Shown here: one piece after another, positions 1-10,841 of the stretch
Layout: every line of letters starts with the position of its first letter
How positions within the stretch are numbered: the stretch's first letter is position 1
NCBI GenBank assembly: GCA_019637195.1
Contig: JAHBWA010000037.1
Location: forward strand, 1 to 64,000
Direction: 5' to 3'
DNA length: 64,000 bases
From: Labilithrix sp.
GTDB taxonomy: Bacteria > Myxococcota_A > Polyangia > Polyangiales > Polyangiaceae
Position numbers and translations under genes: made by a program
Notes under the pieces: generated by a model
Seen by the model: the letters and a program-made list of their open reading frames with translations, nothing else
Database searches by the model: none
Told to the model about the DNA's origin: nothing

Positions 1-760
1 CGTTGTCGCCCTCGGCGAGCGCGATGCTCTCCAGGCCGCGGAGCGGCTCCATCATCTGCGGGAAGAGGCGGTGCGCCTGCTCGTACTGCTTCGCGGCGTC
101 GGGGCGGCTCCGCGTCCGCTCGTCGAGGAAGCGCGAGGCGAGGATGAGGTGAATGCGCACGCGGTCGTCCTTGCGGCGGGTGCTGAGGACGGCGAGATCC
201 AGCTCGTCGATCTCCCGCTTGAAGTCGCCGTGCTCACGGCTGAGCGCCGCCTGGAGGAAGTGCACGAGGGCGTGCGTCGGGTCGATGACGCGCACGCGCT
301 CGACCCACTGCCGCGCGAGCTCCGCGTCGGGCACGTCGCGCGTGAGCCAGCGGACCATCGCCTCGTGGTACGCGAGCGAGCGCGCGGGGACCCGCTCGGC
401 GCCGGCGAGCGCGCGAGTCTGCTCGAGCACCTCGGTCCAGCGGCCCTCGGCGCGCACGAGCGGCTCGAGGTGGTCGAGGACGTCGTCGTTCGTCGGATCG
501 CTCCGCCACGCCTCGAGCAGCGCGTCGATCGCCTGCCCGCGATCGGCGAGGCCGTCGCGCAGCGTGATCGCGATCTCGACGAGGACACGCGCCCGCGCCG
601 CGAGCTCGACCGTCGTCTCGAGGCGCGAGAGCAGGGCCTCCGCCCGCGCGGCCGCGTCCGGATAGCCCGCGATGTCCGCGAGCGAGTCCGCGGGGCGCCG
701 CTTGTGCACGACGAGGCGGATTGAGCCCTCGGAGATCCTGTCCTCGTCTTCGCCCGCCAC
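1..760 (-). CDS. TPR-like repeat protein, 5' part only
   Basis: The gene enters from the left edge, so only the first 253 codons are visible and the stop lies outside. The start is GTG at 760, because an in-frame TAG lies five codons upstream and a TAGGAT hexamer ends 9 nt before it. The protein begins AGEDEDRISEGSIRLVVHKR and then forms regular Ala/Leu/Arg-rich helices with recurring gain-of-hit spacing (for example EAWRSDPTND, YEQAHRLFPQM), typical of tetratricopeptide-type helical repeats. No signal peptide or catalytic motif is visible. TPR proteins scaffold protein complexes; the partner here is unknown. Confidence is good that it is coding, modest for the repeat class. Confidence 0.72.
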   Translation of the reverse strand, partial: MAGEDEDRISEGSIRLVVHKRRPADSLADIAGYPDAAARAEALLSRLETTVELAARARVLVEIAITLRDGLADRGQAIDALLEAWRSDPTNDDVLDHLEPLVRAEGRWTEVLEQTRALAGAERVPARSLAYHEAMVRWLTRDVPDAELARQWVERVRVIDPTHALVHFLQAALSREHGDFKREIDELDLAVLSTRRKDDRVRIHLILASRFLDERTRSRPDAAKQYEQAHRLFPQMMEPLRGLESIALAEGDN

Positions 761-964
761 CGAGCCGCGATCCTACCTCGCCCCGGATCCGGCGATGCGC
801 CATTTGCGTCCGCCTGCCCTCGCGGGCGTCGCGACAGGCTCGCCACAGCGGGGCGCAGCCGCGCCAACACGCAATGATCTCCCGTGAAAGATGCCGCGCT
901 CACGCGCTGGCAGAGCCGTGGCGCGGTCGGTGCAATGATCGCGATGCGGAGGCAAGGAACAACG

Positions 965-1450
965 ATGCGACCCGGTAGAGCCATCCTTTTCGGCGTCCTC
1001 GGCGCCGTCGCGATCAGCCTGCTCATGGCCGCGGTCCGCGCGGCCGGCGTCCCGATCAGCATCGAGCTCGTGCTCGGCACGCTGGCGGGCCTGCCGGCGG
1101 GCGGCGCCGCGTTCGGCGTCGGGCTCCTGATCCACCTCGTGATGGGCGCGCTCTTCGGCTTGCTCTACGGCTACCTGTTCGAGAACGTCTGGGATCACGG
1201 CGGGGCGGCGACCGGGATGCTCACCGCCGTCGTGCACGCCGCCTTGATCGGCACGCTGCTCGGCGTCGCGTCCTCGTTCCACCCGCTCGCCCCGACGGGC
1301 CTCTTGGATCCCGGCCCGTTCTTCGCGAACCTCGGGGTGGCCGGCGTGCTGACGTTCTTCGGCGCGCACATGGCCTACGGCGCGATCGTCGGCGGCGGCT
1401 ACGGCCACGTCGCGGCCGAGCACCAGTGGGCGCCGTCGGGCCGCGTCTGA
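965..1450 (+). CDS. Small four-helix inner-membrane protein
   Basis: A 161-residue protein with four hydrophobic segments at about residues 5-27, 38-66, 78-102 and 113-138, Gly/Ala rich, and a short polar C-terminus. The ATG at 965 is preferred over the in-frame ATG at 884 because AAGGA lies about 6 nt upstream and because the upstream stretch is not hydrophobic or protein-like. It is divergent from the TPR gene and converges on the RND pump gene. I do not recognise the family; the pattern resembles uncharacterised YagU/DUF-type small membrane proteins but no motif decides this. No function is proposed. Confidence 0.7.
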   Translation: MRPGRAILFGVLGAVAISLLMAAVRAAGVPISIELVLGTLAGLPAGGAAFGVGLLIHLVMGALFGLLYGYLFENVWDHGGAATGMLTAVVHAALIGTLLGVASSFHPLAPTGLLDPGPFFANLGVAGVLTFFGAHMAYGAIVGGGYGHVAAEHQWAPSGRV

Positions 1451-1516
1451 GCCCGCTCTGACGTGCCGGGCGACGCGAGCCGGAGCGAGGCGAGCCGGAG
1501 CGAGGAGCGCGGTCCG

Positions 1517-4669
<3,153 letters not shown>

Positions 4670-4678
4670 CGCCGGCCT

Positions 4679-5755
4679 CTACTGGACCTCTGCGCCGTCG
4701 CGCACGTCGGGACCTGGGGAGACGACCACCTGCTCGCCGGGCTTCAGGCCCGCGAGCACCGCGATCTTGCCGTCGCGCTCCGAGCCGGTCTGGACGATCC
4801 GCTCCTCGACGCGCTTCTCGACGACGGCGAACGCGCGCGCGACGTCGGACTGCTTGACGAGCGCCGTCAGCGGGATCGCGGGCAGCGGCTTCTCGGCCGT
4901 CTCGAGGCGGGCGACCGCGAACATGCCCGGCTTGAGCTTCACGTCCGTGTTCGGACAGAACGCCTCGATGACGAGGTCGCGCGTCGTCGGGCGCACGTTG
5001 GGGCTGATGAACTTCACCGTGCCGGCGAACTTCTCGTCGCCGTACGCCGAGACCGTGAAGACGACGGCCTGCTCGGCCTTGATGCCGGCGACGTTCGCCT
5101 CCGGGACCGTCAGCTCGAGGCGCAGCGGATCGGGCGTGTAGAGCGTGGCCACCCGCGTCGACGGCTGGACGTACTGCCCGACGTTCACGTAGCGCTCCCC
5201 GATCACCCCCGGGAACGGCGCGCGGATCACGGAGTCGCCGACGATCTTCTGCGCGTTCTGCTGCTGCGCCTGCGCAGCGGCCGCCGACCACTGCGTGGTC
5301 TGGCACTGCGAGGTGACGCGGTCGTACTCGGCCTGCGAGATCGCGCCGCTGTCCTTGAGCGCCTTCACGCGGTCGCACTCGCGCTGGGCCTGCTCGAGCT
5401 GCGCCTTCGCGAGCTGGGTCTGCGCGTTCGCGGCCGACGCGGTGATCGAGGCCCCGCGCGCGTCGAGGATGGCGAGCGTGTCGCCTTGCTTCACGCGCTG
5501 CCCACGCTCGACGAAGGTGGCCGTCACCTTCCCGGCGGCGTCCGCGGCGACCTCGGACTCCTGGCTGGCGCGGAGCGTGCCGGTGAGCACCAGGTGCTCG
5601 GGCATCGGCTGCTCCTCGACCGGCGCCGTCTGCACCTTGATCGGAGCTGGGGCCGAGGCGGACGCGACATCGGTCGCCGCCGGATCGGGCTTCTTGCAGG
5701 CGACGAGCGCCTGCGCGGAGAGGACTACGAGCAGACCGAGGGTCGCCGGGCGCAT
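4679..5755 (-). CDS. RND efflux periplasmic adaptor lipoprotein (MFP family)
   Basis: A 358-residue membrane-fusion protein. It starts with a lipoprotein signal (MRPATLGLLVVLSAQALVAC, lipobox ending at Cys20), so it should be lipid-anchored in the periplasm. The order is lipoyl half (LVLTGTLRASQESEVAADAAG), a Gln/Ala-rich alpha-hairpin, second lipoyl half, beta-barrel and membrane-proximal domain, as in AcrA/MdtA proteins. The ATG at 5755 is chosen because it begins the signal peptide directly; a GTG at 5767 is in frame. It links the pump encoded immediately downstream to an outer-membrane channel. No TolC-like channel gene is present in the window, so the pair must use one encoded elsewhere. 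Confidence 0.93.
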   Translation of the reverse strand: MRPATLGLLVVLSAQALVACKKPDPAATDVASASAPAPIKVQTAPVEEQPMPEHLVLTGTLRASQESEVAADAAGKVTATFVERGQRVKQGDTLAILDARGASITASAANAQTQLAKAQLEQAQRECDRVKALKDSGAISQAEYDRVTSQCQTTQWSAAAAQAQQQNAQKIVGDSVIRAPFPGVIGERYVNVGQYVQPSTRVATLYTPDPLRLELTVPEANVAGIKAEQAVVFTVSAYGDEKFAGTVKFISPNVRPTTRDLVIEAFCPNTDVKLKPGMFAVARLETAEKPLPAIPLTALVKQSDVARAFAVVEKRVEERIVQTGSERDGKIAVLAGLKPGEQVVVSPGPDVRDGAEVQ

Positions 5756-5864
5756 TGGAGTTCCCACGAATATTCGAGGGGTTGTGAGTGGGTCAACGCC
5801 CCCGTCGCGTACCGATGCCGGGCGCCCGTCCGGCGTTTCGATTAAATCGCACGAATTCGTCGCG

Positions 5865-6512
5865 CTACGCCCGGACGAGCTTGATGTTGAAGTCCGCGGA
5901 CTTGAGTGTCCCCATGAGCCGGATCCAGAGCAGGAGGTAGGACTCGGTCCCGCGCGCCGTCGTGATGTCGCCGAGATCGGTCACGTCGCGCCAGCCGAGC
6001 TGCTCGCGGAGGAAGCCGCTCACCACCGCCTTCGCCTCGGCGTCGTTGCCGCTCACGAAGACGTCGCTGTCGGCGCCGAGCCGCGCCGGGTCGACCATGA
6101 CGTCGCAGTTGACGGTGTTGAGGGTCTTGACGACCTTCGCCTCCGGCACCTCGCGCTGGATCCGCTCTCCGAGCGAGTCGCTCCCGCTCACGAAGAGCGT
6201 CGGCGGGAAGCCCGCGGAGAAGTCGAGCGGGTTGGTCACGTCGACGAGGATCTTCCCGGCGAGCCCGGCGCGCGCCGCGCGGACCGCGTCGACCGCGCCG
6301 TCGCCCTTGGTGCAGTTGAAGACGAGCTCGCCGAAGGCCGCGGCGTCGGCGAACGTCCCGTAGGAGGCCTTGCCTCCGACCCTGGCCACCCACGCGCCGG
6401 CCTTGTCGTTCACCGGCGCGCGTCCGCTGATCTTCACGTCGTGGCCGAGCGCCACGAGCTTCGCGCCGATGGTCTCGCCCACGATACCCGTCCCGAGGAT
6501 TCCGATCTTCAT
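5865..6512 (-). CDS. NADP-dependent oxidoreductase of the F420:NADP reductase-like family
   Basis: A 215-residue protein that opens with a Rossmann dinucleotide-binding loop (MKIGILGTGIVGETIGAKL, GxGxxG) and continues with the family signature around VKTLNTVNCDVMVDP and DVFVSGNDAEAKAVV. This is the NADP-binding domain shared by F420-dependent NADP oxidoreductases and many bacterial enzymes of unknown substrate; the short length means the NADP domain with only a small C-terminal part. It is transcribed divergently from a LysR regulator 109 bp away, the classic arrangement for a regulated target. No F420 biosynthesis gene is visible nearby, so an F420 substrate should not be assumed. Confidence 0.85.
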   Translation of the reverse strand: MKIGILGTGIVGETIGAKLVALGHDVKISGRAPVNDKAGAWVARVGGKASYGTFADAAAFGELVFNCTKGDGAVDAVRAARAGLAGKILVDVTNPLDFSAGFPPTLFVSGSDSLGERIQREVPEAKVVKTLNTVNCDVMVDPARLGADSDVFVSGNDAEAKAVVSGFLREQLGWRDVTDLGDITTARGTESYLLLWIRLMGTLKSADFNIKLVRA

Positions 6513-6584
6513 CGCGTGCTCCTTGTCTCGCGGCGCCTCTCGCGTCCGCGTCGTCGCAGAGAATGGTTAGACCTCGGCCCTCTC

Positions 6585-6630
6585 GTTGACAATCGCCGTA
6601 TCGCAACCTCACTGTTGATCCATGGTTGAT
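6585..6630. promoter_or_regulatory. GTTGAY direct repeats in the divergent LysR/oxidoreductase region
   Basis: GTTGAC at 6585-6590, GTTGAT at 6614-6619 and GTTGAT at 6625-6630. The first overlaps a perfect TTGACA (6586-6591), and the last two are 11 bp apart, about one helical turn, and flank the LysR start codon. They may be operator half-sites. Whether the LysR protein binds them is inference. Confidence 0.35.
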
Positions 6631-7506
6631 AATACCGACCCGTTCACCGGCGTCGCCCCCTTCCTCCGCGTCGCCGAGACCCTGAGCTTCCGGCGCGCGG
6701 CGGAGTCCCTCGGGGTCACCCCGGCGGCCGTCTCGCGGACGATCCGCCGGCTCGAGGAGCGCGTGGGGACGCGGCTGCTCGAGCGCACGACGCGCAGCGT
6801 CCGCCTCACGAGCGAGGGCGCGCAGTTCGCGTCGCGCTGCCGCGAGGCCCTCGCGCAGATGCGCATCGCCGAGAGCGAGCTGTCGATCGCGCGCGGCGTC
6901 CCGCAGGGCACGCTGACGATCTCGTCGTCCCAGATCCTCGCGCCGCTCCTCACGCCGGCGCTGTCGCGCTTTTTGTTGCGCCACCCCACGGTGCGCGCGG
7001 ACGTTCGGTTCTCCGATCGCGTGGTGCGCTTCGCCGACGAAGACGTCGACGTCGCCCTCCGCGTCGGCTCGGTCGAGGACCAGGACGTCGTCGCGCACGT
7101 GCTCCTGCGCCCGCGCTGGATGCTCGTCGCGTCGCCGGCGTACCTCGCGCGGAAGGGGACGCCGCGGACGCCCGAAGATCTGGCCGGTCACGCGTGCGTT
7201 CGCTTCATCCCGCCGCGGGCGCGGCCGAGGCCGTGGGTGCTCGACGGCCGCGCGATCGTCGTGGGCGGCCCCTTGGACGTCGATCGCGGAGACGTGCTCG
7301 TCACCGCCGCGCTCTCCGACGCGGGGATCGCGCGTGTGCTCGACTTCATGGTCGGCGCCGAGGTTCGCGATCGACGACTCGTCGAGGTCCTCCCCGAAGC
7401 CGACGGGGGACGGTCGGCCGTCAGCGCCGTCCACGCCACGTCACGGCGCTCCGTGCCGCGGGTCCGCGCGTTCCTCGCGTTCCTGCGCGACGAGCTCGGT
7501 CGGTGA
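6622..7506 (+). CDS. LysR-family transcriptional regulator
   Basis: A 294-residue protein with an N-terminal winged helix-turn-helix at about residues 8-65 (FLRVAETLSFRRAAESLGV, then AAVSRTIRRLEERVGTRLLER) and a substrate-binding domain beginning near GTLTISSSQILAPLL. LysR proteins usually activate a divergent gene in response to a small ligand and repress their own. The divergent oxidoreductase at 5865-6512 is the likely target. The intergenic region holds a TTGACA hexamer at 6586-6591 and three GTTGAY direct repeats, two of them spaced 11 bp apart across the start codon, which fit a regulator bound on one face of the helix. No clear ribosome-binding site precedes the ATG at 6622. Confidence 0.93.
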   Translation: MVDNTDPFTGVAPFLRVAETLSFRRAAESLGVTPAAVSRTIRRLEERVGTRLLERTTRSVRLTSEGAQFASRCREALAQMRIAESELSIARGVPQGTLTISSSQILAPLLTPALSRFLLRHPTVRADVRFSDRVVRFADEDVDVALRVGSVEDQDVVAHVLLRPRWMLVASPAYLARKGTPRTPEDLAGHACVRFIPPRARPRPWVLDGRAIVVGGPLDVDRGDVLVTAALSDAGIARVLDFMVGAEVRDRRLVEVLPEADGGRSAVSAVHATSRRSVPRVRAFLAFLRDELGR

Positions 7507-8101
7507 GCCGCGCGCCGATCCCGGCGCGAGCGCGCGGGTGGAGGACGCGCACCCGCTAACGATCGCTCGCGAGCTCGGCCTGAGGCTCGACCTTGCCACA
7601 ATCGCGATCGTCGCCGTCGGACATGCATCGCGCGGTGAGGAGCAAGGGAAGAACGGCGATCTTCGCGACGGCTCGCATCCGACCTCGGAGGAGCAGCCAG
7701 TCGCGCTGCGGGATGACCATGTGAGGGATACGAGCAAACGCCGGGCCGTCCGTCGCGCCGGCCGCTGTCGCGCGAGCGCTTGCGCGACCCGCGCGAGCGC
7801 GCGCTCTCGGACCGAGCGGCCGCGAGCCGCGCGCTCGCCGGGCAAAAGTGGCCGAACGCTCGCCGGGATCGACGACGCGTCGCGGGGGGCGCGCGATCCC
7901 GTCCGGCCCGAGCAGGGCGCCGGGAGCGGGAGCCATGATCGACGCATGGACCGGGGCGGTCGCGCCCCCGATCCGTGGGCCGACGACTCCCCACCCGGGG
8001 ACAAGCGCCTGCCCCTCGCCCCGCTACAAACAATTAGAATCATTGAACAGTGACTGCATCCATACACGTGGTTCGATGTGTGCAAGTTAGACAGCACAAC
8101 C
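7507..8101. other. 595-bp gene-poor intergenic region
   Basis: Between the LysR gene and a lipoprotein gene. It holds one doubtful 40-codon frame on the minus strand (7556-7678). From about 8025 the composition turns AT-richer than anything nearby, with a TAGAAT hexamer near 8034-8039, suggesting a promoter with a leader of about 55 nt for the gene at 8102. I see no RNA gene, repeat or mobile element in the rest. Confidence 0.5.
7556..7678 (-). CDS. Possible 40-residue lipoprotein-like small protein
   Basis: The frame from ATG at 7678 encodes a short hydrophobic start (MRAVAKIAVLPLLLTARC) followed by an acidic, Cys-containing tail ending QAELASDR. GAGG lies 4 nt before the ATG. The hydrophobic stretch ending in Cys resembles a lipoprotein signal, but Thr-Ala-Arg before the Cys is a poor lipobox. 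The frame extends further upstream to 7936 with low-quality Arg-rich sequence. It could equally be chance in GC-rich DNA. Confidence 0.25.
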   Translation of the reverse strand: MRAVAKIAVLPLLLTARCMSDGDDRDCGKVEPQAELASDR

Positions 8102-8779
8102 ATGAAGCTCTCCCTCCTGTTCGTCACCGCGTTCGTCTCCGCCTCGGTCGCCGTCGTCGGCTGCAGCAACGCCGACGAGCCCGAAGAGCTCGCCGAGAGC
8201 GAGCAGAACCTGAGCGAGGAGGACGAGGCGAAGCTCGCCAAGATCCGCGAGGCCGTCGCGGACGTCGACCAGCAGCACGTCGTGTTCGACGAGGACGTGA
8301 CCGCGCCGGCGAGCAGCGCCGGCTTGGGCGCGCGTAGCGAGGGCGCGTCGCTCTACGGCGTCGACTGGTTCCAGAAGTGGGCCGGCGGCCTGAGCGCGGA
8401 CCACGGCTGGAACAACGGGACCGTCTACGGCAAGCGCTGCATGTGGGCGTCGGTCGCGCGCTTCGAGGCGATCATGGCGGACGCGCCGCCCGAGCTCGCC
8501 GACTTCCTCGCGGAGTACAGCAACTGGCGCGGCAGCTTCTACAACTGGAACGACGACTACTCGGGCACGAGCGCGGACGGCCAGCCGGCGTTCGGCGACG
8601 CGCGCGGCGCGCGCCTCTGGGCGTGGCGCACGGGCCTTTCCAAGTGGATCAGCGCCACCGCGAAGGACGGCAGCTGCTACCTCCCGACCAAGCAGATGCT
8701 CGTGTCGTACGTGGCGGCCTGCAAGGCGCGCGCGGCGTCGAACGACGGCGAGATGCAGGGCTGCGAAGCGCGCCGCTGA
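8102..8779 (+). CDS. Trp-rich secreted lipoprotein of unknown function
   Basis: A 225-residue protein. The first 20 residues form a lipoprotein signal with lipobox VVGC, then an acidic linker (EPEELAESEQNLSEEDEAK) and a compact C-terminal domain with many aromatics: DWFQKWAGG, YSNWRGSFYNWNDDY, LWAWRTGLSKW, and four Cys residues that could form disulfides. The ATG at 8102 starts the signal peptide; an in-frame ATG at 8078 would add eight polar residues. No ribosome-binding site is obvious. The aromatic C-terminal domain suggests carbohydrate or wall contact, but I do not recognise the family. It converges on the hydrolase gene at 8811, with a hairpin between them. Confidence 0.75.
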   Translation: MKLSLLFVTAFVSASVAVVGCSNADEPEELAESEQNLSEEDEAKLAKIREAVADVDQQHVVFDEDVTAPASSAGLGARSEGASLYGVDWFQKWAGGLSADHGWNNGTVYGKRCMWASVARFEAIMADAPPELADFLAEYSNWRGSFYNWNDDYSGTSADGQPAFGDARGARLWAWRTGLSKWISATAKDGSCYLPTKQMLVSYVAACKARAASNDGEMQGCEARR

Positions 8780-8791
8780 GATCGGCGGCGG

Positions 8792-8814
8792 GTGAGCGCG
8801 CCCCTCGCGCTCAC
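8792..8814. terminator. Perfect 9-bp hairpin between convergent genes
   Basis: GTGAGCGCG at 8792-8800 pairs with CGCGCTCAC at 8806-8814 across a 5-nt loop. It lies 12 nt after the lipoprotein stop and overlaps the stop codon of the minus-strand hydrolase, so it could end transcription from both sides. There is no clear T-tract, as usual in such GC-rich DNA. Confidence 0.5.
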
Positions 8815-9896
8815 TCCTCGATGAAGCGCCGCACCCGCGGGCCGAGCGACGCGTCGCACGACGGCACCATGTGACCGCACGGGCTGTCGAGCACGACGAG
8901 GCTCGCGTTCATTGCCTTCGCGAAGACCTTCGAAGGCTCGGGGTTCACCATCTGGTCGTGCTCGGCGACGACGACGAGCGCCTTGGCCTTCACGCGCCCG
9001 GCGGCGGCGGCGAGGTCACCGCCCGAAGCGCGCGCGACGTCGTGCGCGAGCATCGCCTCGAGCTGGCGGTGCCAATCGTTCCAGTCGAACGCGGTGTCGT
9101 CCCCGATCGTCTTCGACCACGCGGCGAACGCGTCCCTGCTCGTCTCGGCGTTGCGGTGCGCGGGCGTCGTGAGCACCAGCCAGTGGAGCTCCTGGAGCGC
9201 GGGGATCTTCGGGCGCGGCTCCGCGTACGCGCCGCCGGCGAACGCCGCCGATCCCTGGAGCAGGTGGAGCTCCGTGTTCCAGAGGAGAAGATCCTGGGTG
9301 GTGAGCCGCGGAGTGCCCACGATGGGGACGATGCGCTCCACCTCGTCGGGGTGGCTGACCGCCCACTCGAAGGCCTGCATCCCGCCCATCGAGATGCCCA
9401 TCACGGTGTGGACCTTCCGGACGCCGAGGACCTCGCGCAGCAGCCGGCGCTGGCTCTCGACCATGTCGTGGACGGTGAACCTCGGGAAGCGCAGGCGCGG
9501 CTGCGCGCGGCTGCTCGACGGTCCGGAGGAGACGCCGTTGCCGAGCGCGTCCACGAGCACGAGGAAGAACCGCTTCGTGTCGACGAGCCGATCGGGGACG
9601 ATGTCGGCGAGCGTCTGCGTCGTCCCGGTGAACCACGTCGGGAAGAGGACGACATTCGACCGCGACGCGTCGAGCTTGCCGAAGGTGCGGTACGCGACGC
9701 GGCACTCCTCGATCGTCTCGCCGCTCTCGAGCGCGCAGGATCCGAGCTCCGCGACGCGGAGCCCTCCGTCCCCCGCCTGGGTGACGACCGCGGGGACGGC
9801 GTTCGGCTCCGACCGGCCCGCGGGCCCGGGCGAACAGGCGCTCGCCCAGCCGAGCGCAAAGACTCCGAGACCTGCCACGACTCGAGCGCGCGTCAT
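8811..9896 (-). CDS. Homoserine acetyltransferase-like alpha/beta hydrolase lipoprotein
   Basis: A 361-residue protein with a lipoprotein signal (lipobox ASAC near residue 21) followed by an alpha/beta-hydrolase domain closest to the MetX/homoserine O-acetyltransferase group: nucleophile elbow GISMGGMQ, acidic residue in VVVAEHDQMVNP and catalytic His in SPCGHMVPS. Cytosolic MetX makes O-acetylhomoserine, but a lipid-anchored secreted protein cannot play that role, so an esterase or other acyl-transfer activity at the envelope is more likely. This is inference. The start codon ATG at 9896 lacks a ribosome-binding site; a TACGCT hexamer ends 6 nt before it. Confidence 0.85.
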   Translation of the reverse strand: MTRARVVAGLGVFALGWASACSPGPAGRSEPNAVPAVVTQAGDGGLRVAELGSCALESGETIEECRVAYRTFGKLDASRSNVVLFPTWFTGTTQTLADIVPDRLVDTKRFFLVLVDALGNGVSSGPSSSRAQPRLRFPRFTVHDMVESQRRLLREVLGVRKVHTVMGISMGGMQAFEWAVSHPDEVERIVPIVGTPRLTTQDLLLWNTELHLLQGSAAFAGGAYAEPRPKIPALQELHWLVLTTPAHRNAETSRDAFAAWSKTIGDDTAFDWNDWHRQLEAMLAHDVARASGGDLAAAAGRVKAKALVVVAEHDQMVNPEPSKVFAKAMNASLVVLDSPCGHMVPSCDASLGPRVRRFIEE

Positions 9897-9902
9897 CGTC
9901 GC

Positions 9903-9908
9903 AGCGTA
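9903..9908 (-). promoter_or_regulatory. Candidate -10 of a leaderless promoter (TACGCT)
   Basis: TACGCT read on the minus strand, 6 nt before the ATG at 9896 of the lipoprotein hydrolase, with no ribosome-binding site. One of the window-wide set. Confidence 0.4.
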
Positions 9909-10088
9909 GGCGAAACGACATTGGTCGAGGGAGTGCAGAAACCGCCGCAGCGGTACGACTCATTTATGGGGCGACTCGGGCGCGCTCCCGATCGCGGGGG
10001 GAAGCGCGGCGGACGCGGTGGTACGCTCGACGACGCGCGGTCGGTGCGCGAGCGCCTGCCCGAGGCCGCGCCCCGACGAGGAGGCTCG

Positions 10089-10709
10089 ATGAGCAAAGGC
10101 GTGTCCGACAAGTTCGACGAGCACGAGCACGACACGGCTCGCCGGGCGTACCCGCAGGAGGTCGTCGACGGGTCGAGGCGCACGACGAGGATGGCGCCGC
10201 TCGATCTCGACGCGCTGCGCACAGAGAGCGGGACGCGCCCCGCGCTCACGCACGACGCCATCGAGCGTCACGTCCGCGAGAAGATCGACGACGCGCTGAC
10301 GGACGCGGAGCGCGCGAGCGGCCAGGTCGACGCGCACTCGCGTCCGACGATCGAGGCTGGCGTCTTCGGCGCGATGCCCGCGGCGCAAGCGACGGACTGG
10401 AGCGCTGCCCTCTCCGCGGCGATGCCGCCCGGGGCCGCCGTGTCGACGACCCACCTCGCGGCGGCGCTCGGGCCGCTCGCCGCGAGCGAGTCGTTGCCTG
10501 GCAGCGGACCGTCTTCGAGCGGACCGTCATCCTGGAACGGGGTCGCGCTCGGGCCGGTGTCCCGCCCCACGCCGCTCGCGGATGCTCCCGCGCGACGCGC
10601 GCCGATCGCCGGCTGGGTCGTCGCCGTGGCGCTCCTCGGGATCGTGCTGATGGTCTCGGCGGCCGGCGCCGCCGGCTTCGCGCTCGGCCGGCGGACGAGC
10701 GCGCGCTGA
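10089..10709 (+). CDS. Tail-anchored protein of unknown function
   Basis: A 206-residue protein: a charged, mostly polar N-terminal part of about 170 residues with Pro/Ser-rich stretches, then one C-terminal membrane helix (GWVVAVALLGIVLMVSAAG) and a short basic tail (GRRTSAR). No N-terminal signal, so it should be a tail-anchored inner-membrane protein with most of its mass in the cytoplasm. The ATG at 10089 is chosen because GAGGAGG lies 5 nt upstream, the best ribosome-binding site nearby; an in-frame ATG at 9966 is upstream of it. The kinase-receiver fusion follows 132 bp downstream and could act on it, but nothing in the sequence shows this. I do not recognise the family. Confidence 0.65.
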   Translation: MSKGVSDKFDEHEHDTARRAYPQEVVDGSRRTTRMAPLDLDALRTESGTRPALTHDAIERHVREKIDDALTDAERASGQVDAHSRPTIEAGVFGAMPAAQATDWSAALSAAMPPGAAVSTTHLAAALGPLAASESLPGSGPSSSGPSSWNGVALGPVSRPTPLADAPARRAPIAGWVVAVALLGIVLMVSAAGAAGFALGRRTSAR

Positions 10710-10841
10710 GGTACCAGACCGGCCGCTCGAGGGGCCGACCGGCGAGCCCGCGCGCGTCGAGCCCCGACATGCGAGGCCGCCGCTCACCGAGCGCTCGCTC
10801 ACCGAGAGGGATCGTACGCGTGGTAGTCTCGTCGGACGTCG

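Noticed and set aside
1478..1503. Short direct repeat GAGCCGGAGCGAG
   Set aside because: Two copies, 13 bp and low complexity, no other feature attached; typical of GC-rich intergenic DNA.
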